A DNA stretch of 64,000 bases from Eubacterium sp. AM49-13BH (lineage in GTDB: Bacteria > Bacillota > Clostridia > Lachnospirales > Lachnospiraceae): NCBI RefSeq assembly GCF_003464165.1, contig NZ_QSEK01000005.1, forward strand, positions 39,652-103,651, given 5' to 3'. The notes beneath the pieces were generated by a model, which made no database searches, was not told where the DNA came from, and worked only from the letters and a program-made list of their open reading frames with translations. This document shows positions 1-7,779 of this stretch, one piece after another. Every line of letters starts with the position of its first letter. The first letter of the stretch is position 1. The translations under genes were made by a program, and so were the position numbers.

Positions 1-413
1 ACTGTTGCCACATACGCTGCAATTTTTTCCGATCCATCCAAGCCCATAATAGACAACGCTCTGGATTGATTACTTATCTTTTGTTTAATAATATCAATCC
101 ATATCTCCATATATTTTTCATGTGCAGTATTTACCTGTGTATGCATTAATTTAGACTGCCTTGCATGACCTTCAAAGGGCAGCACAATGGCTGTCGGCAA
201 ATATCTGTCATCCAGTGTCATCAGTGCCACCTTATTTTGACTTAAAATAGATAAATCCATTGTAGAAAGTCGTATATTAGCACCGTGTACCATAATCTGA
301 TTCAAATCCTCTATCGGAACAACTGCAACTCCATCGTCTGTTGTAATCTCCAATTGTCCTTCTTTTATGTGTAATTCTGCTGCATGACTAATTTCAAGTG
401 TACGAAATCCCAT
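1..413 (-). CDS. cas1: CRISPR-associated endonuclease Cas1, type II (N-terminal part, runs off the left edge)
   Basis: Translating the minus strand from the ATG at 413 gives 137 uninterrupted residues beginning MGFRTLEISH and continuing past base 1. The pattern matches the N-terminal beta-domain and linker of type II (II-A/II-C) Cas1: a WR/FR-like start, then IEDLNQIMVHG, then LDDRYLPTAIVLPF, HARQ and KISNQ. Cas1 is the integrase subunit of the Cas1-Cas2 spacer-acquisition complex. The catalytic Glu/His/Asp residues lie in the C-terminal half, outside this window. The expected upstream partner, cas9, is absent; a TnpV remnant sits there instead. cas2 and any array would lie to the left. Family assignment is by recognition of the pattern. 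Confidence 0.85.
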   Translation of the reverse strand, partial: MGFRTLEISHAAELHIKEGQLEITTDDGVAVVPIEDLNQIMVHGANIRLSTMDLSILSQNKVALMTLDDRYLPTAIVLPFEGHARQSKLMHTQVNTAHEKYMEIWIDIIKQKISNQSRALSIMGLDGSEKIAAYVAT

Positions 414-875
414 AATCGTTACCTCTCGAAGAATCTATAAACATACATATTCTACCACGTTTCAGTAAATATGGAAAATCCCGGTGAATTGAATAGTATA
501 TATCTGTTTGTTGTTTTTGATAAAATAAGAGAGAAAAACTTTCTTTAAGAAAAATAAGGAAAACTATCCATTCCATAGGTCGCTCTATTTTTAACTGCTC
601 TGTTACATCTTGTTTGCGAGCCATCTCCTCAATCAATCTGTGGAACATTTGCTCCGCCTGTTGGTTAATATCTGCAAGATAGCGGTTAAGTGTACCTTCA
701 ATCAGCATTGTTGTGTAAACAATGTGCCTATGCTCCTTAAATAATGCCTATGGCGTTGCCCCCATAAACCGATAGGCTGTGTTTCTTCTTCGGAAAGTAT
801 CAGACAAGGGATATAATAATCACCCTGCATTTCATACCACAAACCGTTGCCTTCATCAAAAATGTACTTGTCCAT
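394..875 (-). pseudogene. TnpV-like transposon protein, frameshifted remnant
   Basis: A start with a good ribosome site (GGAGG) at 875 gives MDKYIFDEGNGLWYEMQ and PIGLWGQRHRHYL, the N-terminus typical of TnpV, a small protein carried by Tn916-like and other Firmicute transposons. The frame is lost at about 745. The next frame resumes with EHRHIVYTTMLIEGTLNRYL, NQQAEQM and VTEQLK, the TnpV middle. One missing A in the TTAAAGGAG context would restore a single frame. After the MEW at about 564 the family's C-terminus is not recognisable and the frame wanders into the cas1 start. This is a dead mobile-element gene; no other transposon gene is nearby. Confidence 0.7.
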
Positions 876-1202
876 ATAATAAATCCTCCAGTATAATATA
901 TTCGCACATACGTCACAGTTCTCCGATTGCCACATTCTGTTATATCTTGTTATCAGATTTTCTTGCCCTTGTGTTTACCCTTATCAGCTTCCAAGGGAAG
1001 AATAAAACAGTGTGAAATCGTATAATAAGTTAAGGTGAGCATTTTGCGATAAATCCTTTATTTTCAAGGCTTTTGGAGGATTTTATTAAAACCCTGTGGG
1101 GGTTAATAACCATTTATAAAATTGTGGTTTTCAAATTCAAATTTTGGGGAGAAAGCATGAAATAGGGCTTATTATATTCATAAATGTATATATTATGTAA
1201 TT

Positions 1203-1715
1203 TTAAATAAACGATACTGTCTCTGTTAATGCTTTTCTGCTGTTATGATTAGGGAGAGGAGTAGTTGTTTTGTCAGCAACACCAAGATCAAGAAGCATTA
1301 ATATTTCCTCATCTTCTGGTAAATTAAAAGCTTTTGCCAGTTCATCAGGATTAAAGAAGTTAATCCAGCAGCTGTCAACACCTTCATTGTATGCAGCTAA
1401 CATAAGATGGGTTGCAACGATAGTTGCGTCTTCTTTTCCAGAGTTTCTTTTTTATCCCGGATAAGTGAACACATTATTTTTATTAAAAGCAACAATTAGG
1501 ACTGTGGATGCGTTATACCGGCAAGGCATTAACTTATCAATAGTCTCTAATCCACTTTCAGACTGTACAACATATATATGCTGTTCCTGAAGATTCTTTG
1601 CTGTAGGAGCTACTCTTCCGGCTTCCAAGATAGCATCTAATTTATCTTTTCCTATTTGTTCGCTGCTAAATTTTTTACATGAATATCTGTTTTTAATTAC
1701 ATCTGAAAATTCCAT
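1203..1715 (-). pseudogene. nitroreductase family protein, interrupted by an in-frame stop
   Basis: The start at 1715 follows AAAGGAAGG. Residues MEFSDVIKNRYSCKKF, GRVAPTAKNLQEQ and then KALTETVSFI at the end form a short nitroreductase-family protein (FMN-dependent NAD(P)H oxidoreductase fold). An in-frame TAA at 1452-1454 replaces one codon after VFTYPG, and the same frame continues with KRNSGKEDATIVATHLML to 1203. This is a nonsense mutation and not a frameshift. It overlaps the end of the decayed ImmA-like gene, so the two were probably once an operon. The family is clear; the substrate is unknown. Confidence 0.8.
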
Positions 1716-2082
1716 AAATAACCTTCCTTTCAACCGCAATATTATAATCAAGTACCTGCTTAAGCAGATAATTGCTCATATTTAAGACTTTCATATTAAA
1801 ATCACTTTCATTAAACAGCAGCGATACAGCAAAAAGATTAGCCTCATATTCAACATTTTAAATGCATTTTTACTTGTTACCGCGAAATTATTAATATCAT
1901 CTGAATGAAGAAGTGCATGTCCTAATTCATGTGCACACAAAACCAGCTGGCTTTTATGCTCATATCTTCCATTAATAATTATAATTGTTGGATAATTATC
2001 CGACCGTATCGTATATGCTTTCCTGCCTATCGGAAGCATTTTACTTACAACTACTCTTATTCCTACTTTTCTGCAGTCAAGA
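1693..2082 (-). pseudogene. ImmA/IrrE-type metallopeptidase, truncated and frameshifted
   Basis: The minus frame reads VVVSKMLPIGRKAYTIR, then CAHELGHALLHSDD, the zinc-binding HExxH of ImmA/IrrE-family peptidases, which cleave phage-type repressors. After KNAFK the frame is lost. A neighbouring frame continues VEYEANLFAVSLLFNESDF, the conserved downstream Glu ligand region (E-x-x-A-N-x-F-A), and ends at the TAA at 1693-1695 inside the nitroreductase start. The N-terminus is missing: the frame starts in the helicase terminator with no start codon or ribosome site. It is probably a relic of a mobile element or stress regulator. Confidence 0.7.
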
Positions 2083-2085
2083 ATA

Positions 2086-2115
2086 AAAAAATAGGGGGAT
2101 TCCCCTATTTTTCCA
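2086..2115 (-). terminator. rho-independent terminator of the UvrD-like helicase gene
   Basis: AAAAATAGGGG / CCCCTATTTTT form a perfect stem around a four-base loop. On the minus strand it ends in a run of T, 15 bases past the helicase stop. Confidence 0.85.
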
Positions 2116-2129
2116 TTCTCTAACCTGCT

Positions 2130-4241
2130 CTAATTTTCAACATTTCCCAGCTCTGCCCGAAACATCAGTCTTCTCGTTCCCCTGATATTCTCAAACTGGA
2201 TTTCATATGTCTGCGTAACCTTATCAACCTTAACAATCTCGCCAATTCCAAATACTTTATGTCTGACTTTATCTCCAACCTCAAATACAACCTTTGGCAG
2301 CATCTGCTCAGTCACACCTCTGATTAATACTCTGCTGTTGTTGATACAGTCAAGAAGATTAGTATCAATGTCACTTAAAAATGCTGATGGTCTTGCGCCA
2401 AAACGCCCATCTTTCTTTCTATAAGTGCTGAGGTAAAGCATATTCTTAGCCCTCGTCATTGCAACATACAACAATCTTCTTTCCTCTTCATATTCGTCTT
2501 CATTACGAAGCCTGCTGCTTGGAAACTGTCCTTCAACGAGTCCTGGAACAAATACTGTATCAAACTCAAGTCCTTTTGCTGTATGAATTGTCATTACTTT
2601 TACAACATTATACTCTCCGTCCTCATCTTGCGCTGAAAATAATGCAAAATGGCTTAACAAATCAGCCAGCTCAACCTTTTCCTGATTATCTTCCTCCAAT
2701 GCCGTAATAGTCCTGATAAGCTCTGACACATTATCAAGTCTGGTCTGGTCGATATCCTGCTCCAATGCCTGACGATATCCCATATCAAGACATTTGTTTA
2801 CTATATCAGTACAGGTATAAGCAACATATGTATCATGCAATTCACTGATTGCATTGTAATATTCTATAACATTTTTCTGTGTTATATCGCCATTTTCAAT
2901 CTGCTTTCCAAGTGCCTTGAAAAGACTGCAGTTGTTCTGTGCCGCTGCATTTTTAAGCTTCTCAACAGATTTCTTACCAAAGCCCCTTCTCGGTCTGGAT
3001 ATAGTATACATCAAATCCATGTCCGTAAGACTGTACACCATTCTCATGTATGAAAGCACCGTTCTTATCTCTTCGCTTTCATAGAATTTCGCACCGCTTA
3101 GTATCTTGTAAGGAACTTTTCTTTTTATAAATGCTTCCTCTAACGACCTTGTCTGTGAAGCAGCCCGCACCAATATAGTATGGTCGCTGTACTTCATATT
3201 CTTAGCGACATTTTCAAGAATAGTATCAGCTATCCACAAAGACTCTTTCTCCTCCGTGTCAAGCGCATTGAATACCGGCTTATTGCCATCTGGTCTGTTA
3301 GAAATCATCTGCTTTTCAAGCCTGTTCTGATTAGCAGATATAAGTGACTTAGCCACATTTACAATCTGAGGAGTACTCCTGAAATTCTCAGTAAGTGAAT
3401 AATCCTGCACATTTTCATGTGTTTTGTCAAAATTAATCATGTATTCAGGGTCAGAACCACGCCATGTATATATATTCTGGTCGTCGTCACCTACCACGAA
3501 CAGATTCTGATACAAACCGCTTAGAATGTGAAGCAGCATATCCTGTTTCATATTGACATCCTGATACTCGTCGCACAGTACATACTGGCACTTTTCCTGC
3601 CAGCGAATCCGCACATCTTCATTCCTGTTTAAAATATATAAAGTGAAATTAATAAGGTCTTCAAAGTCCAGAGCATAATTGTCACACTGTCTCTTAAGAT
3701 AATTATAGAAAACCTTTTTATCCACGTTTTTCTCGCTGGAAGCCCTTCTTTTAAGCTCTGTCTTATCAACGCCTGCCATAAGCTCAACATAGGACATATC
3801 CTGCTTGGTTATATCTATATCACTCATTATCTTCTTCGCAGTATTGTCCTTGAGCGATATTCCCATATCCTCAGCCACGTTCTTAATCATTTCCAGCTCT
3901 GCCTTCTTATCAAGAATCGTGAATGTCTTGGGAAATGTCAGCCTGTGAATCTCCTCTTTAAGAAACATGTTACAATATCCGTGAAATGTTCCCGTAAAAC
4001 AGTTGGCGTTATCACCAACAATATTCCTTAATCTGTGCTTCATCTGCGAAGCTGCCTTGTTCGTAAATGTAAGCGCCACAATAGATGATGGCTCAACGAA
4101 CAGTTCTGTTATGAGATATGCTATTCTATATGTAAGTACAAATGTTTTTCCCGAACCTGGAACTGACGCAACCCTTATGTTGCCTTCTGTCTGTGTTATT
4201 GCCTCTGTCTGTTCCTTCGTTGCTCTTTCTGGTATGTTCAT
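2130..4241 (-). CDS. UvrD/PcrA-like superfamily 1 DNA helicase
   Basis: A 3'-5' ATP-dependent DNA helicase of the UvrD/PcrA/Rep class, acting in repair and clearing of stalled replication or transcription. From the chosen ATG (MNIPERATKEQ) it is 703 residues. Motifs visible in order are Walker A VPGSGKT (27-33), LTFTNKAA, the Walker B box DEYQD at about 225, GDDDQNIYTWRG, ENFRS, TIHTAKGLEFD near residue 550 and VAMTRAK. The last 60 residues (GDKVRHKVFGIGEI) are the Tudor-like tail that binds RNA polymerase in PcrA. An upstream ATG at 4298 is possible but overlaps the preceding small gene; the 4241 start follows AAGAGGA. It is slightly shorter than PcrA, and may be a second paralogue and not the housekeeping copy. 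Confidence 0.9.
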   Translation of the reverse strand: MNIPERATKEQTEAITQTEGNIRVASVPGSGKTFVLTYRIAYLITELFVEPSSIVALTFTNKAASQMKHRLRNIVGDNANCFTGTFHGYCNMFLKEEIHRLTFPKTFTILDKKAELEMIKNVAEDMGISLKDNTAKKIMSDIDITKQDMSYVELMAGVDKTELKRRASSEKNVDKKVFYNYLKRQCDNYALDFEDLINFTLYILNRNEDVRIRWQEKCQYVLCDEYQDVNMKQDMLLHILSGLYQNLFVVGDDDQNIYTWRGSDPEYMINFDKTHENVQDYSLTENFRSTPQIVNVAKSLISANQNRLEKQMISNRPDGNKPVFNALDTEEKESLWIADTILENVAKNMKYSDHTILVRAASQTRSLEEAFIKRKVPYKILSGAKFYESEEIRTVLSYMRMVYSLTDMDLMYTISRPRRGFGKKSVEKLKNAAAQNNCSLFKALGKQIENGDITQKNVIEYYNAISELHDTYVAYTCTDIVNKCLDMGYRQALEQDIDQTRLDNVSELIRTITALEEDNQEKVELADLLSHFALFSAQDEDGEYNVVKVMTIHTAKGLEFDTVFVPGLVEGQFPSSRLRNEDEYEEERRLLYVAMTRAKNMLYLSTYRKKDGRFGARPSAFLSDIDTNLLDCINNSRVLIRGVTEQMLPKVVFEVGDKVRHKVFGIGEIVKVDKVTQTYEIQFENIRGTRRLMFRAELGNVEN

Positions 4242-4263
4242 AGTCCTCTTTACCTGTAAATAT

Positions 4264-4479
4264 TTAGTATACCTTTGGTATCTCTCCATCAATTCCATAC
4301 ATTTGTTTAAATGTATCTATATCCGCGGCCTGCTTAATCAGCATTATCTCCTCTATCTTACCGGTATGGATATCCTGAAATCCCGCAACCTGCTCACCTG
4401 TGCATATGCTTGTCTTCAGAACTGGTTTCTTATTCATTTTATCATAGGATTGTGTGTGTTTCTTTCTAAATATACTCAT
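4264..4479 (-). CDS. small conserved-looking protein of unknown function (71 aa)
   Basis: The ATG at 4479 has GGAG nine bases upstream. The product is basic at the N-terminus (MSIFRKKHTQSYDKMNKK) and acidic toward the C-terminus, with no membrane segment or known motif. It lies 22 bases upstream of the helicase start and on the same strand, so the two are likely co-transcribed. I do not recognise the family. The plausible ribosome site and the operon position support it being real. Confidence 0.6.
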   Translation of the reverse strand: MSIFRKKHTQSYDKMNKKPVLKTSICTGEQVAGFQDIHTGKIEEIMLIKQAADIDTFKQMYGIDGEIPKVY

Positions 4480-4571
4480 GATTTATAACTCCAAAGCCTG
4501 CCTGCTTGTATTGTGCTGCTTTCATCATTTTATCTATTAGCTTTCTTGCTCCAGTTCTAGATTTATAATCA

Positions 4572-5117
4572 TTATATAAATTTTGCGACAGCATCAAGCT
4601 CTTTTCTCTTAGGTCTTTCAGGTGGCTCCTGTCCCCTGTAGCCGACAGCAATAACAGACACAACATTTTCACTGTCTGGAATATTAAGCAATTCTCTTAA
4701 CGCCTCACCATCTCTAATGCCCATTACCAGAGTATCAAGCCCCAGTTCAGCCGCTTTAAGAAGCAGATTCTCATTCTGCAGACCAAGGTCATAATAACCC
4801 CAGCCGTCACCAGCCTCATTAACCGGGCTGCCTGTATTCTTATCGAAACCAACCATTCCCTTTACAAATGTTGTGACTATATATGCACCTGCTCCGTCTG
4901 AATTAGCTTGATTGAATTCAGGAAGACATTTTTCTCTAACTTCTTTTACCGCATTTTCAGATAAGACACAGTAATATCTTGATGTCTGCAGATTCTTCCA
5001 TGAAGGTGCATATGATGCAGCCTTAATAAGTTCCTCAAGCTGCTCCTTAGTAACCTTACGCTCTGGATTATAATGTCTTATGCTTCTTCTTTTCTCCATT
5101 ACTGCCTGTAATTCCAT
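4572..5117 (-). CDS. nitroreductase family protein
   Basis: A 181-residue FMN-dependent oxidoreductase-fold protein. MEKRRSIRHYNPE near the N-terminus is the FMN-phosphate-binding R-R-S-x-R signature. ASYAPSWKNLQTSRYY follows, then GLGLDTLVMG-like AAELGLDTLVMGIRD in the centre and VAVGY-like VIAVGYRGQEPP near the C-terminus. The ribosome site is AAGAGG before the ATG. These enzymes use NAD(P)H to reduce nitro groups, quinones or flavins; the real substrate cannot be read from the sequence. It is a separate gene from the broken nitroreductase at 1.2-1.7 kb and only distantly similar. Confidence 0.9.
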   Translation of the reverse strand: MELQAVMEKRRSIRHYNPERKVTKEQLEELIKAASYAPSWKNLQTSRYYCVLSENAVKEVREKCLPEFNQANSDGAGAYIVTTFVKGMVGFDKNTGSPVNEAGDGWGYYDLGLQNENLLLKAAELGLDTLVMGIRDGEALRELLNIPDSENVVSVIAVGYRGQEPPERPKRKELDAVAKFI

Positions 5118-5202
5118 ATGTATACCTCTTTTCTATGATTATAGTTACTAATGTTTCCGCTCAATCTACACATCATTATCTGCTTATCATAAAATGCCTC
5201 CT

Positions 5203-5739
5203 CTAAGTAAGTTCATATTCCTTTAACTGCTTTCTGTATGTTCTATACTCCGGACAGTATTTTTCAACCTCCGCCCAGAATTCTGCCGAATGATTCATAT
5301 ATCTTCTGTGCGAAAGTTCATGCACAATAACATAATCCATCAGCTCCTGCGGCATATAATACAACTGGTAGTTGAAATTCACATTGCCTTTAGAACTACA
5401 GCTTCCCCACCTTGTTTTCTGGTTACGGATAGTTATTCTTCCAACGCTCACATTCATTATATCACAGTAAAACTGTACTCTCTTTTCAAATGTATCCTTT
5501 ATATTATCAAGTTCCTGATTCGACAGACATTCAATACCCGGCGCACCTGTACCGTGTCTGTTATCTGATTTCTGTCTGACAAAATCCAGTTTCTGCCTAA
5601 TCCAGTCCTCATGTTCATCTATAAATCTGTTGATCTCTGTTGAAGACATTCGCAATGGAGTTCTTACTATCACTTTTCCATCCGCGTGAACCTCTATTCC
5701 TATTGTTCTTCTTCTGGATTTTATTACCTGTATGTTCAT
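5203..5739 (-). CDS. YgjP/SprT-like M48-type zinc metalloprotease domain protein
   Basis: 178 residues, close to the usual size of the YgjP family (DUF45). The zinc site VHELSHRRYMNHS (HExxH with a downstream His) is at about residue 130-142, preceded by the family block RWGSCSSKGNVNFNYQL. The N-terminus, with a strand-rich RRRTIGIEVHADGKVIVR stretch, is typical. A soluble cytoplasmic protein; its biological substrate is not established for the family. The ribosome site is AAGGTAG. It lies 20 bases downstream of a small coiled-coil gene, so an operon is likely. Confidence 0.88.
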   Translation of the reverse strand: MNIQVIKSRRRTIGIEVHADGKVIVRTPLRMSSTEINRFIDEHEDWIRQKLDFVRQKSDNRHGTGAPGIECLSNQELDNIKDTFEKRVQFYCDIMNVSVGRITIRNQKTRWGSCSSKGNVNFNYQLYYMPQELMDYVIVHELSHRRYMNHSAEFWAEVEKYCPEYRTYRKQLKEYELT

Positions 5740-5759
5740 GATTCTACCTTGTAAATGTT

Positions 5760-5972
5760 TTATCTTCCCACAACCTTCTTAAGATATTCATTTTTCAGCT
5801 TATTCTGCTCTTCAAGCCTCTTATTTTCATCTTTTAAATGCTGTATATATTCCCGTGTCAGTTTAACACCGCCACGAACCGCTATGTCTTCATGCTTTTC
5901 CATCTCATCAAGCCACTGGAATAATGACTTTTCCCTGATTTCGTTATATGTGTTATCTTCTCTGTTAAACAT
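5760..5972 (-). CDS. small coiled-coil protein of unknown function (70 aa)
   Basis: The start at 5972 follows GAAGGCAGGAT. The second half is a charged heptad-like helix (HLKDENKRLEEQNKLKNEYL), likely a coiled coil. There is no signal peptide and no recognisable family. It is upstream of and co-directional with the YgjP-like protease gene at a 20-base gap, so it may be co-expressed. Real by ribosome site and spacing; function unknown. Confidence 0.6.
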   Translation of the reverse strand: MFNREDNTYNEIREKSLFQWLDEMEKHEDIAVRGGVKLTREYIQHLKDENKRLEEQNKLKNEYLKKVVGR

Positions 5973-6086
5973 TTTTATCCTGCCTTCTTTTCACATATTT
6001 TAAACAGTTCCTATAATACCACACAAGCGGCTTGCTATGGCATATATTCTTAAAATTATCTGTTTAGCAATTGCTGATTAAATAAA

Positions 6087-6120
6087 AATCCCGCGACAGT
6101 CATACAACCGCCACGGGATT
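6087..6120 (-). terminator. terminator after the 40-aa gene
   Basis: Nine-base stem (AATCCCGCG pairing with CACGGGATT, one G-U). On the minus strand it is followed by TTTTTATTT, eight bases beyond the stop of the small gene at 6129. Confidence 0.7.
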
Positions 6121-6128
6121 AAAATCAT

Positions 6129-6251
6129 TTATTCATATGTGTGTTTCTTATGCTTACCAAAAGTTGCCTGTTCCTCGACACTGTGGTCTGCAACATTCAT
6201 CTTCTGATGTACTTTCTTTTTCTTTAATGGATGCTTTGGATTCTTATCCAT
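6129..6251 (-). CDS. very small basic protein (40 aa), unknown
   Basis: An ATG at 6251 with AAAGGGAGCG upstream opens a 40-codon frame starting MDKNPKHPLKKKKVHQ and ending KHKKHTYE. It is rich in Lys and His, with no membrane segment. It sits 42 bases downstream of hsp20 on the same strand and directly before a terminator, so it is probably the last gene of the heat-shock transcript. I do not recognise the family. The strong ribosome site, the operon context and the terminator placement argue that it is expressed. Confidence 0.65.
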   Translation of the reverse strand: MDKNPKHPLKKKKVHQKMNVADHSVEEQATFGKHKKHTYE

Positions 6252-6293
6252 AACAATCGCTCCCTTTCTAATTCAATAATAAATGATTAGTCA

Positions 6294-6734
6294 TTAGCCT
6301 TCAATAGCAATGTACTTCTTATTCTCAACTGCTTTAGCTTCTTTCTTAGGAACTGAAAGTCTTAAGATACCATCTTCATACTTAGCCTTGATATCTTCCT
6401 GTGTGATACCTTCACCTACATAGAAGCTACGGCTCATAGCACCAGCATATCTTTCCTTACGGATGTATTTACCTTTCTTATCCTTTTCATCCTTATCAAG
6501 TCCCTTAGCAGCACTTATTGTAAGGTAACCGTTATCAAGCTGTGCATTAATTTCATCCTTCTTAAATCCTGGAAGATCAATATCAACTTCATAACCTGTA
6601 TCAGTTTCCTTAACATCAGTCTTCATTACATTATTTGCATGCTTACCATATAAAGTCTTGTCAACTTCAGGAAATCCGAAGTCCATCCAATCATCATTAA
6701 ATAAATTTTCTCCAAAAATACTAGGCATCAACAT
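6294..6734 (-). CDS. Hsp20/alpha-crystallin small heat-shock protein
   Basis: A 146-residue ATP-independent holdase that binds unfolding proteins. The alpha-crystallin domain runs from about residue 38 (VMKTDVKETDTGYEVDIDLPGFKKD) to about 132. It contains the YLTISA strand and the GILRLSVPK C-terminal element. The start at 6734 follows AAAGGAGG. Upstream lie a CIRCE operator and a sigma-A promoter, so HrcA control is expected. It leads a short transcript with the 40-aa gene. Confidence 0.95.
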   Translation of the reverse strand: MLMPSIFGENLFNDDWMDFGFPEVDKTLYGKHANNVMKTDVKETDTGYEVDIDLPGFKKDEINAQLDNGYLTISAAKGLDKDEKDKKGKYIRKERYAGAMSRSFYVGEGITQEDIKAKYEDGILRLSVPKKEAKAVENKKYIAIEG

Positions 6735-6801
6735 AAGTCATTCCTCCTTTAACATATATCATTATCTTGTTACCTTGTTTCTTTGGAACCGGGATGTTTC
6801 A

Positions 6802-6849
6802 GTAACCTCTTGAGGTACTTTCCTTTACTTTCGTACCTCTTTTGGTTCC
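6802..6849 (-). promoter_or_regulatory. hsp20 5' leader with mutually exclusive hairpins
   Basis: On the minus strand GAGGTAC (6833-6839) can pair with GTACCTC (6812-6818). The same GTACCTC can instead pair with GAGGTTAC (6802-6809). An outer GGAACC (6844-6849) pairs with GGTTCC (6785-6790). The segment lies in the transcribed leader between the promoter and the hsp20 ribosome site. The alternative pairing is seen directly; a regulatory role such as a thermosensor is inference. Confidence 0.5.
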
Positions 6850-6869
6850 CTTCCTTTGTTCTTGGCTAT

Positions 6870-6898
6870 GTTATATACCTTTTTATTAGCACTGTCAA
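6870..6898 (-). promoter_or_regulatory. sigma-A promoter of hsp20
   Basis: Minus-strand TTGACA (6893-6898) and TATAAC (6870-6875), 17 bases apart. The -35 box lies inside the CIRCE element, so HrcA binding would block polymerase. Confidence 0.85.
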
Positions 6899-6912
6899 GA
6901 GGTGAGTGCTAA
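6886..6912. promoter_or_regulatory. CIRCE operator (HrcA binding site)
   Basis: TTAGCACTG-N9-GAGTGCTAA: the CIRCE inverted repeat TTAGCACTC-N9-GAGTGCTAA with one mismatch. It overlaps the hsp20 -35 box. Confidence 0.9.
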
Positions 6913-6936
6913 TTATTTTTATTTTCCAATTAAAAA

Positions 6937-6973
6937 ATTCCGCAATCCCAGTATTTACATGGGATTGCGGAAT
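6937..6973 (-). terminator. terminator of the fatty-acid-like operon
   Basis: Perfect 14-base stem (ATTCCGCAATCCCA and its complement) with a nine-base loop and six T's on the minus strand. It lies immediately after the arginase-fold gene. Confidence 0.92.
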
Positions 6974-6983
6974 TATAAAATAT

Positions 6984-7757
6984 TTATAAACTATATTTTT
7001 TCAGTCGTTTCAAAAGAAAATTGTATAATTCTTTATTAAGTTCTCCGTTCTTTTCCTCAGCTTCCATATATTCAGGAAGCGGCATATCTGTATCACATTC
7101 TCCACATATATCAATACCTAAAATCTTCTGGTTTCTTATAATTATCCCAAGCATATGCTCTAATGTACCAAGCTTCATATGTCCCTGACTCCAATTGGTT
7201 TCACTTATGCTTTCATCAAGAACATCCTTATCAATAGATATGTATACAGGAACTGATAAATCAATCTGGTTTGTTTTAGATTCCATTGCTTCGGCTCTTA
7301 TCTCCTGTGCTGAATATGTTATAAGTTTATTACTTCTTAACCCAATCGCATTAATATCTTTCTTCTCTGGTCCCACCAGAATAAGCTGGCAAATATACGG
7401 ATTGTCTTTAATCACCTTTCCTGCCCAGTCTCCGCAGCTTGTTAATCCTTCAATCATAGGTTTTTGCATATCGGTATGGTGATCAAATACAACTAAAGAA
7501 AACGGTTCCTTAATTCTGTCAGTCATTATCTTAGTAACATAATGGTAGTTACCCGAATCAAGAAAATGTATTCCATGAATTCCAACAGAATCAACTCTTT
7601 CACCTATCTGTTTTTCAGCTTCGTCTGATACATACATATCACATCCTGTAATATCAGTGCAGTCTATCCATGTAAGTGATGTTTTTTCCTTAGCAAATTC
7701 ATCATCATATACACCTGTGAAATCAAGAATAAAATTGTTGTTTTTCTCTCTTTGCAT
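6984..7757 (-). CDS. arginase/agmatinase-fold (ureohydrolase) family protein
   Basis: 257 residues with both manganese-binding signatures of the ureohydrolase superfamily: FDHHTD (D92, H94, D96) and SIDKDVLD (D176, D178, D181). A first His ligand may be in DSGNYHY (H72). It is shorter and more diverged than true arginase or agmatinase, so the substrate is open (a guanidino compound, formiminoglutamate, or a deacylase-like role). The ribosome site is GAGGTGA. It starts 22 bases after plsX and precedes the operon terminator, so it is the last gene of a lipid-synthesis operon, which is an unusual position for a ureohydrolase. Confidence 0.85.
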   Translation of the reverse strand: MQREKNNNFILDFTGVYDDEFAKEKTSLTWIDCTDITGCDMYVSDEAEKQIGERVDSVGIHGIHFLDSGNYHYVTKIMTDRIKEPFSLVVFDHHTDMQKPMIEGLTSCGDWAGKVIKDNPYICQLILVGPEKKDINAIGLRSNKLITYSAQEIRAEAMESKTNQIDLSVPVYISIDKDVLDESISETNWSQGHMKLGTLEHMLGIIIRNQKILGIDICGECDTDMPLPEYMEAEEKNGELNKELYNFLLKRLKKYSL

Positions 7758-7779
7758 TATACAATCACCTCAATGGATG

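Noticed and set aside
936-1202. Search for a cas9 remnant, tracrRNA or repeat upstream of cas1
   Set aside because: Only AT-rich sequence with one small AACCC / GGGTT hairpin near 1090-1105; nothing recognisable as CRISPR-related.
4466-4672. 68-codon minus-strand ORF overlapping the end of the nitroreductase gene
   Set aside because: Most of it lies inside the nitroreductase gene in another frame, and it has no ribosome site at its start.
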